This document shows, piece after piece, positions 1 to 5,852 of a DNA stretch of 5,894 bases; the first letter of the stretch is position 1; each line of letters starts with the position of its first letter. The translations under genes were made by a program, and so were the position numbers. This DNA is from Clostridium sp. (GTDB lineage Bacteria; Bacillota; Clostridia; Acetivibrionales; Acetivibrionaceae): assembly GCA_012841175.1 (NCBI GenBank), contig DUVG01000157.1:1-5894 (forward strand), written 5' to 3'. Below the pieces are notes generated by a model. That model saw only the letters and a list, made by a program, of their open reading frames with translations. It was not told the DNA's origin and did not search any database.

Positions 1-20
1 GTTTTATTTTAGGGCTTTAT

Positions 21-44
21 CACTTCTATTATATCATAAAAGTG
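21..44. repeat. Imperfect 24-bp dyad downstream of the small gene
   Basis: The two 12-base halves are complementary at 10 of 12 positions. Read on the minus strand, one of the two mismatches becomes a U-G pair, so the RNA could form a stem of about 9 bp with a small AU-rich loop. It lies some 60 bp beyond the stop codon of the small minus-strand gene. No T-run follows it on the minus strand, so I do not call it an intrinsic terminator. The minus strand also contains a TATAAT inside this dyad but lacks a convincing -35, so it could be a weak promoter or operator. Function is unknown, and such dyads can arise by chance in DNA this AT-rich. Confidence 0.25.
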
Positions 45-104
45 AAGATTCTTGTACTTTTTATTGCCCAAAACTATTGAATTTTCAAGGTTCACAGCAC
101 ATTT

Positions 105-323
105 TTAATGTGCGAAAGTTGAGTTATTAATATATCTGTCTAAGACAGTTTCAAATACCTTTAATGTTGGTTCAGTAAACTTTTTTGTGTTTTTTTCCTT
201 ACTGTGATTCAAAACGCTTTCTAATAACTCTTTATCTTTTACCATTTCGTCTAGCTCGAATTTCAACTTCTTTAGACTTTTTAATATATAAGGATACTCA
301 TTTAATATATCTTTTTCTCTCAT
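105..323 (-). CDS. Small charged protein of unknown function, likely SOS-regulated
   Basis: A 72-residue protein with an ATG start and a very good ribosome binding site: GGAGGAG at 329-335, five bases before the ATG. This makes it a real gene despite its size. It is rich in Lys and Glu, has no signal peptide or membrane segment, and residues 1-45 look helical with coiled-coil character (EYPYILKSLKKLKFELDEM). I do not recognise the family with confidence. The 'YPYI..LKKLKFEL' start followed by 'EPT' near residue 52 faintly recalls the N-terminal half of phage late-gene regulators of the ArpU/RinA type, but no helix-turn-helix half follows. A near-consensus LexA box sits 74 bp upstream of the start codon, suggesting induction by DNA damage. 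After the TAA the same frame stays open for another 31 codons, which leaves room for truncation of a longer ancestor. No terminator is evident downstream within the window. Confidence 0.75.
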   Translation of the reverse strand: MREKDILNEYPYILKSLKKLKFELDEMVKDKELLESVLNHSKEKNTKKFTEPTLKVFETVLDRYINNSTFAH

Positions 324-396
324 AAGAACTCCTCCGCCCTATGCTCTTGTTTTAGGATAAAAAATTTAAAATAATTGCAATAAATAATTTAACGCC

Positions 397-410
397 CGAA
401 CATATGTTCT
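397..410 (-). promoter_or_regulatory. LexA (DinR) SOS box
   Basis: The plus strand reads CGAACATATGTTCT, whose core GAACATATGTTC (398-409) is a perfect 12-bp palindrome. The Gram-positive LexA consensus is CGAACRNRYGTTYG. Only the final base differs, and the required GAAC-N4-GTTC core is intact. It lies in the gap between psd and the small minus-strand gene. The small gene is the only one transcribed away from it, with its start codon 74 bp downstream, so that gene is the likely target. I could not assign a clean -35/-10 pair around it. Binding by LexA is inferred from the motif. Confidence 0.6.
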
Positions 411-422
411 TATTGTACAATA
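411..422. repeat. 12-bp palindrome abutting the LexA box
   Basis: TATTGTACAATA is a perfect palindrome one base from the edge of the LexA-box core. On the minus strand it supplies TTGTAC, a possible -35 element, but no good -10 lies 16-18 bp downstream. It may be part of the promoter of the small gene, a second operator, or chance in AT-rich DNA. Confidence 0.3.
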
Positions 423-513
423 TTTTTTATTAAATGACTATCCTATATGTTTTTGTTTAGAAGTAATTAAATACAAAAATCTTATATTTCCTCAAAATTC
501 CTCTGTTTTTTAT

Positions 514-1407
514 TTATTCTAATCTACTTCTTCCTATCACCTCTCCAGCTTTAATTTTAGTCTCATATCCTAATTTTGTTTGATATAATATATCTTCATC
601 AAGTTTTACACGATCTTTTTTAATTAAAATTATAATAGTTGAACCCCCAAACTTAAAAAAACCTTTTTCACTACCCCTTTTAATAAATTCTCCTGGTTTG
701 TATGTTTGAACAATTGAACCAACACAAGTAGCTCCAACTTCAATATATATCAATTCCCCATAGTTTTTTGACTTTAAGATGCTATATTCTCTCACATTTT
801 GACAAAACACTTTTGGATAAGACAATAAAGCCACAGGATTAACTGAATAATAATGCCCTTTTATCCTTTTACTTTCACTGCAAATTCCATCATCAATAAA
901 ATGAAATCTATGGTAATCTGTGGGGTTTAGTCTTAATATTATGACAGTTCCCCCATCATACTCTTCTATAATTTTATTATTAGGTATTAAATCTTTTAAT
1001 GTATAGCTAATCCCTTTTATATGGATGTTTTTGTTTATATTCACATTCATCCATCCTTGAATTCTTCCATCTCCCGGGGACAAAAAGAATTTCGGTTCTT
1101 TAGAAAAAGGTCTTGCACAAGGTTTTATTTTTCTTGTAAAGAAATCGTTAAAGGACTTAAAATCACTTAATTCATCGTGGAATTCTGACATGTCAATATT
1201 ATACTTTTGTATAAACTTTTTTATTTTTGCTGCACTAATTCTGCTATCAGATAGTATTCCAGCCAATACAGAATATATTTTTCTTTTTAATATTAGCTCC
1301 AATCCTATTTTGCCATAGCTTGTGCTGTATAGAACTTCTATTACTTTTCCTCCTGCTATTTTTTCTATATCGTACTTTTTAGTTTGTCTATTGTAAACCT
1401 TAATCAT
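514..1407 (-). CDS. psd: Phosphatidylserine decarboxylase proenzyme
   Basis: This pyruvoyl-dependent, membrane-associated enzyme converts phosphatidylserine to phosphatidylethanolamine, the last step of PE synthesis. The 297-residue product is a normal length for the longer bacterial Psd subfamily. Visible landmarks are the family's FNDFFTRKIKPCARP block (86-100), the SPGDGRI loop with the expected catalytic Asp113, and YHRFHF with His166 and His169. GGST at 254-257 is the self-cleavage site, where Ser256 should become the pyruvoyl group of the small alpha chain and the rest forms the beta chain. GGST stands where E. coli has LGST. All residues needed for maturation appear intact. The ATG at 1405-1407 has the site AAGGGGAG (1414-1421) six bases upstream. 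The gene stands alone, with 248 bp to the wall operon upstream and 190 bp to the small gene downstream. No phosphatidylserine synthase (pssA) gene is in the window. No clear terminator follows it. Confidence 0.96.
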   Translation of the reverse strand: MIKVYNRQTKKYDIEKIAGGKVIEVLYSTSYGKIGLELILKRKIYSVLAGILSDSRISAAKIKKFIQKYNIDMSEFHDELSDFKSFNDFFTRKIKPCARPFSKEPKFFLSPGDGRIQGWMNVNINKNIHIKGISYTLKDLIPNNKIIEEYDGGTVIILRLNPTDYHRFHFIDDGICSESKRIKGHYYSVNPVALLSYPKVFCQNVREYSILKSKNYGELIYIEVGATCVGSIVQTYKPGEFIKRGSEKGFFKFGGSTIIILIKKDRVKLDEDILYQTKLGYETKIKAGEVIGRSRLE

Positions 1408-1463
1408 ATTAAGCTCCCCTTGTCCAAAATGTTAAGTTTTTTAAATAGGTATCTTCTTTTTAC

Positions 1464-1492
1464 ATATTAATAAATAAATATATAAAAGGCAA
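1464..1492 (-). promoter_or_regulatory. Candidate psd promoter
   Basis: On the minus strand, TTGCCT (1492-1487) and TAATAT (1469-1464) are separated by exactly 17 bp. Each matches 4 of 6 bases of the main sigma-factor consensus. Transcription would start near 1457, giving a leader of about 50 nt before the psd ATG. The position is sensible, but the region is so AT-rich that such matches are cheap. Confidence 0.35.
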
Positions 1493-1586
1493 CTTTTAAA
1501 AATATGTTAATTTTCTTCATTTAAAAATTAATTTTGATTTGATGACAAAATATTTAGAAGAGCTGTATAAATAAAAGTATAAAACA

Positions 1587-1676
1587 TATAATACTAACAT
1601 GTTCTTCGTAGCACACACTGAAGAACCCTTATAAAACACTAGGGATTGATTTTCCCTAGTGTTTTAATATATTTTG
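1587..1676 (+). ncRNA. Possible small plus-strand RNA with two hairpins
   Basis: A perfect TATAAT lies at 1587-1592 on the plus strand, although the -35 at 17 bp (TGTATA, 3 of 6) is poor. An RNA starting near 1599 would run into a 7-bp hairpin, GTTCTTC (1601-1607) pairing with GAAGAAC (1620-1626). It would then meet the perfect 13-bp terminator stem at 1633-1665, followed on this strand by an A/T-rich tail with T-runs. That would give a compact RNA of about 75 nt, antisense to the last codons of the penicillin-binding protein gene. No ORF of note fits inside. It is speculative: both hairpins also exist on the minus strand, where they may simply end the operon. Confidence 0.25.
1633..1665 (-). 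terminator. Intrinsic terminator of the wall operon, possibly bidirectional
   Basis: A perfect 13-bp inverted repeat (1633-1645 with 1653-1665) has a 7-base loop. On the minus strand the stem carries an A-run on its 5' side and a T-run on its 3' side (TTTTAT), as in a classic intrinsic terminator. Its first arm contains the TAG stop (1656-1658) and the last two codons of the penicillin-binding protein gene. The stem is almost symmetrical, so it could also end plus-strand transcripts. A second inverted repeat (GTTCTTC/GAAGAAC, 1601-1626) follows directly. Confidence 0.85.
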
Positions 1677-3083
1677 CAGATACTCACTAATGATTTCTTT
1701 TGCAATAGGTGCAGAAACTCCTCCTCCAGACCCTCCATTTTCAACAAGAACTGCTACTGCTATTTTAGGATCTTCAACTGGTGCAAATCCAATAAACCAA
1801 GCATGTTCTTTACCTTTGTTTTTTTCTGATAGATGATTTTCTGCTGTACCTGTTTTTCCAGCAACACTAATACCTTCAATTTTAGCATTTACACCTGTAC
1901 CATTTTCTACAGCTTCATGCATCATGTCTTTAATAACATTTGCCGTTTCTACATCCATAATTTTATACATGGTATTAGACCTAACATCTTTTATTTTTTT
2001 CTCCTCTGATGACACAACTGACTTTACTAATATGGGTTTCATTATCTTTCCATTGTTAGCTATGCCGGCTGTTATCATAGCCATGTGAAATGGGGTAAAA
2101 AGTATTTCCCCCTGTCCTATAGCCACCGCCGCCATATCATTTTTCCCCATGGTATCATAAGGAAAAATACTTTTATTTACAGGAATATCAAAGGATATAT
2201 CCTGATTCATGCCTATTCTGTCAGCCAATCTTTTTAGCTTACTACCTCCAAGCTCAACTCCTATTTCTGAATAAACAACATTGCTAGAAGCGGCAAGTGC
2301 TTTTTTTATATCTATGTTTCCAAGAACTTTTTCCCCAGAATTTTTTATTTCATACCCATCAATAATCACTTTCCCTTTATCTTCATATGTTTTTTTATCC
2401 AATCCATTTTCAATTGCCCCCATAGATGTAATAACTTTAAAAATTGAACCTGGAGGGTAAAGGCCTTGAGTTGCCCGTGGTAAAAGAAGCGCTTTATCTG
2501 ATTCAACAATACTTACCCAATTACCTTCAAGCCACTTGCTATTAGTATCAAAATTAGGTTTACTTACAAGTGCAAGCACTTCTCCTTTTTTAGGATCTAT
2601 AGCCACAATGGCTCCTTTTTTATCTTTCAAAAGATTTTCTCCTAATTCCTGAAGTCTATGATCTAATGTAAGATAAATATTATTCCCTTTACTTTCTCTA
2701 TAAATCATTCCAAATACTTGACTATAATTATCAAGATCTAACAAATCACCATTATAATTTGCTTCTAAAAGTGATTTCCCATAAATCTTGGAATTATAAC
2801 CTATAACATGGCTGTACAAAGCACCATATGGATATATACGCTCATAGCTTTCGCCATTTTTTTCACTATAGGCCAATACAACTCCATTTCTATCAAATAT
2901 GCTGCCTCTTAAGGTGTTTTCTTCTATCTCATTATTTCTTCTGTTATAAACATTTTCCATAAGCTTTTTGCCTTGAAAAACTTGTAAATAAGTTAAATAG
3001 GCTACAATGATAAAAAAAATTGAGCACATTACTACCAGTATTTTAATAATTTTTTTGTTTTCATCCATATTTTTCACCTTCAT
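1656..3083 (-). CDS. Class B penicillin-binding protein (PbpA-like transpeptidase)
   Basis: A D,D-transpeptidase that crosslinks peptidoglycan outside the membrane, anchored by one N-terminal segment (about residues 12-33). The class B hallmark RGSIFDRNGVVLA (59-71) is followed by a short dimerisation region with YPYGALYSHVIGY (84-96), a pattern I associate with actinobacterial PbpA. Catalytic motifs are complete: SxxK is S213-IF-K216 (nucleophile Ser213), SxN is S266-S-N268 and KTG is K410-T-G412. GQGEILFTP (323-331) is another conserved block. At 475 residues with no PASTA domains it is too short for SpoVD or a typical Firmicute FtsI/Pbp2B, and close to PbpA length. It is the expected partner of the SEDS protein just upstream. 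Two starts are possible. ATG 3083 has AAGGGGA (3092-3098) at 8 bases; ATG 3068 (MDENKK) has GAAGGTG (3075-3081) at 6 bases and overlaps the upstream stop by only 8 bases. I keep the longer form. The gene ends inside its own terminator. Confidence 0.93.
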   Translation of the reverse strand: MKVKNMDENKKIIKILVVMCSIFFIIVAYLTYLQVFQGKKLMENVYNRRNNEIEENTLRGSIFDRNGVVLAYSEKNGESYERIYPYGALYSHVIGYNSKIYGKSLLEANYNGDLLDLDNYSQVFGMIYRESKGNNIYLTLDHRLQELGENLLKDKKGAIVAIDPKKGEVLALVSKPNFDTNSKWLEGNWVSIVESDKALLLPRATQGLYPPGSIFKVITSMGAIENGLDKKTYEDKGKVIIDGYEIKNSGEKVLGNIDIKKALAASSNVVYSEIGVELGGSKLKRLADRIGMNQDISFDIPVNKSIFPYDTMGKNDMAAVAIGQGEILFTPFHMAMITAGIANNGKIMKPILVKSVVSSEEKKIKDVRSNTMYKIMDVETANVIKDMMHEAVENGTGVNAKIEGISVAGKTGTAENHLSEKNKGKEHAWFIGFAPVEDPKIAVAVLVENGGSGGGVSAPIAKEIISEYLQNILKH

Positions 3084-4326
3084 TGCTAAAATCCCCTTTT
3101 GATATTGCCTGTAAAATACCTAAAATAATAAAACTTGTGACAAGAGAGCTTCCCCCATAACTTACAAATGGCAGGGTTGTGCCTGTCAAAGGAATGAGCT
3201 TTATCACTCCCCCAATAATTATAAATGTCTGCATTCCAAGCATAAGAGCAAGTCCTAGTACTACTATCTTTTCAAATCTATTCTTTATATTTAAAGCAAT
3301 CTTAAAGGCTCTATAACATAAAAGCATATATAACAAAACTACTGCCACACCTGTCAACGTTCCCATTTCTTCACATATTGCAGAAAATATAAAATCCGTA
3401 CTGGCAAATGGAATCATATATGGTTTTCCCATCCCCAAACCTGTTCCAAAAAAACCTCCAGAACCTATTCCAAACAGTGACTGGACTATCTGATAACCCT
3501 TCCCCAAAACATCCTGCCAGGGATCAATCCAAATTTCAACTCTCACCCTTACATGGTAAAAAAACTTATATCCTATTAATGCAGTAGGAAAAAGCAAGCC
3601 ACAGTTTAAAATTAAAAATCTGTTGTCTTCACTAAAAATATAGAGTATAAAAAGGTATACCAACAACAATAATGCTATGGTTCCCCAGTCTCTTTGCAAA
3701 ACCAAAAAACCTGCATTTAAGTAAGTAATAAACATCAACAATCCTCTATTAATAAGAATTTTGTTTTTCTCACTAAAATTAGATTTTTGAAAAAATAACT
3801 TATCTTGATTTTTAAAATAAGTTCCCAAGAAAAAAACATATAGTATTTTATTAATCTCTGATAGTTGAAAACTAAATCCAGCTATTATAATCCAGTTTTT
3901 GGCTCCGTTAACTGTAGTTCCAAAAACAAGAGTCAAAATATACAAAAGAACAGGTACAGCTATATAAAGGTTGGTATATTTGTGCCATTTATTTATTTTT
4001 ATATAAAAATAATAACATGCAAAAAACGCCACATTGCCCACAAACATCCAAATAACTTGTTTAACTGCCAAGTCAGAATTTAGCCTATATATCATCATAA
4101 TTCCAATACTCAAAAGCATTGATACAATTAAAAAAAGATAGCTTTCTCCAAATTTCTTTTTTGTAATGACAACATAAGATATGAAGACCATTGCTAACAC
4201 AAGAAAACACACTAAAAAGGCATGCATATTATTTGTCTCTTCTTTAAATGCCAAAAAAGCGTAACCTATAATATTAATAAAAATAATCATACACAAAGGT
4301 ATATAATAAGCTATTTTTCTAAACAT
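3061..4326 (-). CDS. SEDS peptidoglycan glycosyltransferase, FtsW/RodA/SpoVE family
   Basis: A polytopic membrane protein (about ten hydrophobic segments, 421 residues) that polymerises lipid II into glycan strands and works with a class B PBP. Family landmarks in order: NGAKNWI (140-146); FQLSEINK (153-160), where the usual FQPSE has Leu in place of Pro155; LQRDWGT (210-216); DPWQDVLGKGYQIVQS (268-283), with Asp272 at the place of the presumed catalytic Asp in RodA; GIGSGG (286-291); STDFIFSAICEEMG (309-322); and TLPFVSYGGSSL (384-395). The ATG at 4326 is preceded by GAGGTG five bases upstream. It lies 13 bp after the FHA gene and overlaps the PBP gene, which indicates translational coupling. 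Motifs do not settle whether FtsW, RodA or SpoVE is closest, so I give no symbol. The match with the adjacent PbpA-like protein suggests an accessory or elongation pair rather than the main dcw-cluster FtsW. Confidence 0.93.
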   Translation of the reverse strand: MFRKIAYYIPLCMIIFINIIGYAFLAFKEETNNMHAFLVCFLVLAMVFISYVVITKKKFGESYLFLIVSMLLSIGIMMIYRLNSDLAVKQVIWMFVGNVAFFACYYFYIKINKWHKYTNLYIAVPVLLYILTLVFGTTVNGAKNWIIIAGFSFQLSEINKILYVFFLGTYFKNQDKLFFQKSNFSEKNKILINRGLLMFITYLNAGFLVLQRDWGTIALLLLVYLFILYIFSEDNRFLILNCGLLFPTALIGYKFFYHVRVRVEIWIDPWQDVLGKGYQIVQSLFGIGSGGFFGTGLGMGKPYMIPFASTDFIFSAICEEMGTLTGVAVVLLYMLLCYRAFKIALNIKNRFEKIVVLGLALMLGMQTFIIIGGVIKLIPLTGTTLPFVSYGGSSLVTSFIILGILQAISKGDFSNEGEKYG

Positions 4327-4339
4327 AAAAACACCTCAT

Positions 4340-4786
4340 CTACTCCCCCTTGATAAAAATAAATTCAATTTGTCCTATTTTTATTATATCGTTATCCTTT
4401 AACAAGGTTTTATTATTATTTTCAAGCTTCTTCTCATTAACAAATACACCATTTTTGCTATCTAAATCCTTTAAATAAACTTCTCCATTTTCTAAAATAA
4501 ATTGGGCATGAATACCTGATATAAAAGAGTCTTTTATAACAATATCATTTTTGTCTTGACGCCCAATTGTCATACTTTTCGATAATACATAAATATCTTC
4601 AACTTTAAAGGAAAGAAGTTCTCTTTTAGTTTTAAGTCTTAAAGTTGAAAAACCTCTATCTAAATTAACTTTGCTAACATTCATGGACTTTATATCAAGA
4701 TATATAAGACGAATAATACTAAAAATAAATAAGTATATAATAAATGTAAAAAAGACTTTAGCAATAAGTAATATTACCTCAACCAT
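4340..4786 (-). CDS. Membrane-anchored FHA-domain protein
   Basis: A 148-residue protein with one N-terminal membrane segment (about 4-27), a short linker and a C-terminal FHA domain (about 71-147) that should face the cytoplasm. FHA domains bind phosphothreonine peptides. The key residues are all present: GR at 75-76, SGIH with Ser90 and His93, and DSKNGVFVN with Asn112-Gly113 and Asn117. I place the start at ATG 4784-4786, because AAGGGG (4795-4800) and GTGGGG lie 3-8 bases upstream. A longer in-frame start at 4813 has no ribosome binding site, and its extra residues (KGVGK) are simply the translated ribosome binding site. It lies 44 bp after the rhomboid-like gene and 13 bp before the SEDS gene, in the same operon. 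By analogy with mycobacterial FhaB-RodA-PbpA it may recruit or sense a phosphorylated wall-synthesis or division factor; the partner is unknown. Confidence 0.9.
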   Translation of the reverse strand: MVEVILLIAKVFFTFIIYLFIFSIIRLIYLDIKSMNVSKVNLDRGFSTLRLKTKRELLSFKVEDIYVLSKSMTIGRQDKNDIVIKDSFISGIHAQFILENGEVYLKDLDSKNGVFVNEKKLENNNKTLLKDNDIIKIGQIEFIFIKGE

Positions 4787-4830
4787 TTTCCCCACCCCTT
4801 TTAAACAAATCATACATATTTAAGTAATTT

Positions 4831-5640
4831 CTAAGTGATATGTTTATGATCATTTATGTGTTCTTCACAATATTCATAATCACTACCACATATTTTGCAA
4901 TACCCAAAAAATACTTCTGGAAATTCTTTTGATGTTTTCCCACATTCTCTACACTTATGAACAAACTCAAATTTTTTAGGAGGTGCTATAACTTTAAATT
5001 TTTTACGTTTTTGTTTTTTCAAAAAAGCAGATGTTTTAGGAGCAACCCACTTTTTCCAAAAACCTCTCCCAAAAAATATAAAAAAGTTGGAAAATGAAAG
5101 TATAGCTGCTACCTTATCCTCCATACTAGCAAAAACCACAGTAAGTATTACAAAAAAAACATTAAACCAAGCTAAATACTTTACCTTCACAGGTATAATA
5201 AAGAATAAAAGCAGCTTAAAGTTTGGATATAAATATGCAAATGCAAGAAATATGGACAAATTCAAATACATAGTAGAAGCTGAACCAGTAATAAAAGCTG
5301 CTATAATTGCAGACAGCACACCTATAAAATAATATAAATTAAATCTAAAACTACCCCACATATTTTCTAAAGAACTTCCAAATATATACAATACATATAG
5401 TGCAAATATTACAAATATATTATTATTTGGAGGTATGAAAATAAAGGTTATAAGCCTCCACACCTGACCTTGTAAAATTCCATATCGATTCAGAGTTAGC
5501 ATTTTATAAATAAAATCAGCTACTTTTTCACTCAAATTTACTGCAACAAATATAAATGCAGCTACAATAACAATATATTTTATAAGTCCTTTTATTGCAA
5601 ATCGGTTATACTTGCGTTCAAGTCTGTCAATCCAATTCAA
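4831..5640 (-). CDS. Rhomboid-family membrane protein with C-terminal zinc ribbon, probable pseudoprotease
   Basis: A protein of about 269 residues with six or seven hydrophobic segments between 19 and 194 (numbered from the start chosen here), a basic linker and a small cysteine-rich tail. GQVWRLITFIF (58-68) and ENMWGSFRFNLYYFIGV (93-109) match the rhomboid pattern. The catalytic elements look degenerate: where GxSG is expected there is NLSI (Ser129), and where the last helix should carry His there is FSNFFIFFG (Asn185). The tail has a Cx2C-x14-Cx2C zinc ribbon (C230, C233, C248, C251), followed by YCEEHINDHKH, whose Cys and three His could hold another metal. No ATG start exists. The TTG at 5658 has no ribosome binding site, whereas the TTG at 5640 has AAAGGG (5650-5655) nine bases upstream and yields MNWIDRLERKY, a sensible N-terminus. 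The gene leads the wall operon. Proteolysis is unlikely; a scaffold or substrate-handling role is a guess. Confidence 0.8.
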   Translation of the reverse strand: MNWIDRLERKYNRFAIKGLIKYIVIVAAFIFVAVNLSEKVADFIYKMLTLNRYGILQGQVWRLITFIFIPPNNNIFVIFALYVLYIFGSSLENMWGSFRFNLYYFIGVLSAIIAAFITGSASTMYLNLSIFLAFAYLYPNFKLLLFFIIPVKVKYLAWFNVFFVILTVVFASMEDKVAAILSFSNFFIFFGRGFWKKWVAPKTSAFLKKQKRKKFKVIAPPKKFEFVHKCRECGKTSKEFPEVFFGYCKICGSDYEYCEEHINDHKHIT

Positions 5641-5703
5641 ATTAAACAACCCTTTCAAATTGAGTTAATACTATTCTTTATTCTACATATTTTTAAAATT
5701 TCC

Positions 5704-5758
5704 TTTCTATATACATGTTATTCCTATGGGATTTTATTGTATATAGAAAATATACAAT
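5704..5758. repeat. Overlapping inverted repeats in the operon leader
   Basis: TTTCTATATACA at 5704-5715 is exactly complementary to TGTATATAGAAA at 5738-5749. A second inverted repeat, ATTGTATAT (5736-5744) with ATATACAAT (5750-5758), has a 5-base loop and shares bases with the first. The two pairings are mutually exclusive. They lie 64-118 bp upstream of the rhomboid-like start codon and could be an operator or alternative leader-RNA folds. Both are nearly pure A/T, so chance is a real alternative. I could not find a convincing minus-strand promoter in this leader. The nearest is TTGTAT with TAAAAT at an unfavourable 15-bp spacing. Confidence 0.35.
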
Positions 5759-5846
5759 TTGCTTTTGGATTTTAAGCTGTCTAGATTTTAATAATATCTT
5801 TATAAAATTTCTAAAAAAATATACTGTTTCTTTATGTAACTTAGTG

Positions 5847-5852
5847 TATAAT
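5847..5852 (+). promoter_or_regulatory. Candidate -10 of a divergent promoter
   Basis: A perfect TATAAT on the plus strand, preceded directly by TG. No good -35 is present 16-18 bp upstream (CTGTTT at 17 bp). If real, transcription would start near 5859 and serve a gene to the right of the window, divergent from the wall operon. No ribosome binding site or start codon follows before the window ends. Confidence 0.3.

Noticed and set aside
21..44. Dyad read as an intrinsic terminator for the small gene
   Set aside because: The stem is AU-rich and imperfect, and no T-run follows on the minus strand.
3865..4083. Plus-strand open frame of 72 codons
   Set aside because: It lies wholly antisense to the well-supported SEDS gene, has no ribosome binding site of note, and its product looks like a translated complement of membrane-segment codons.
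1656..4326. Assignment of the SEDS-PBP pair as SpoVE-SpoVD of sporulation
   Set aside because: The PBP has no PASTA domains and is much shorter than SpoVD. No sporulation-specific sigma-factor promoter could be made out, and no mra/mur genes are adjacent.
4787..4813. Nine-residue N-terminal extension of the FHA protein from ATG 4813
   Set aside because: No ribosome binding site precedes 4813, and the extension encodes KGVGK, which is the ribosome binding site of ATG 4786 read as protein.
5087..5332. Plus-strand open frame of 81 codons
   Set aside because: It is antisense to the rhomboid-like gene and shows no recognisable domain. It is an AT-rich shadow of the membrane-segment codons.
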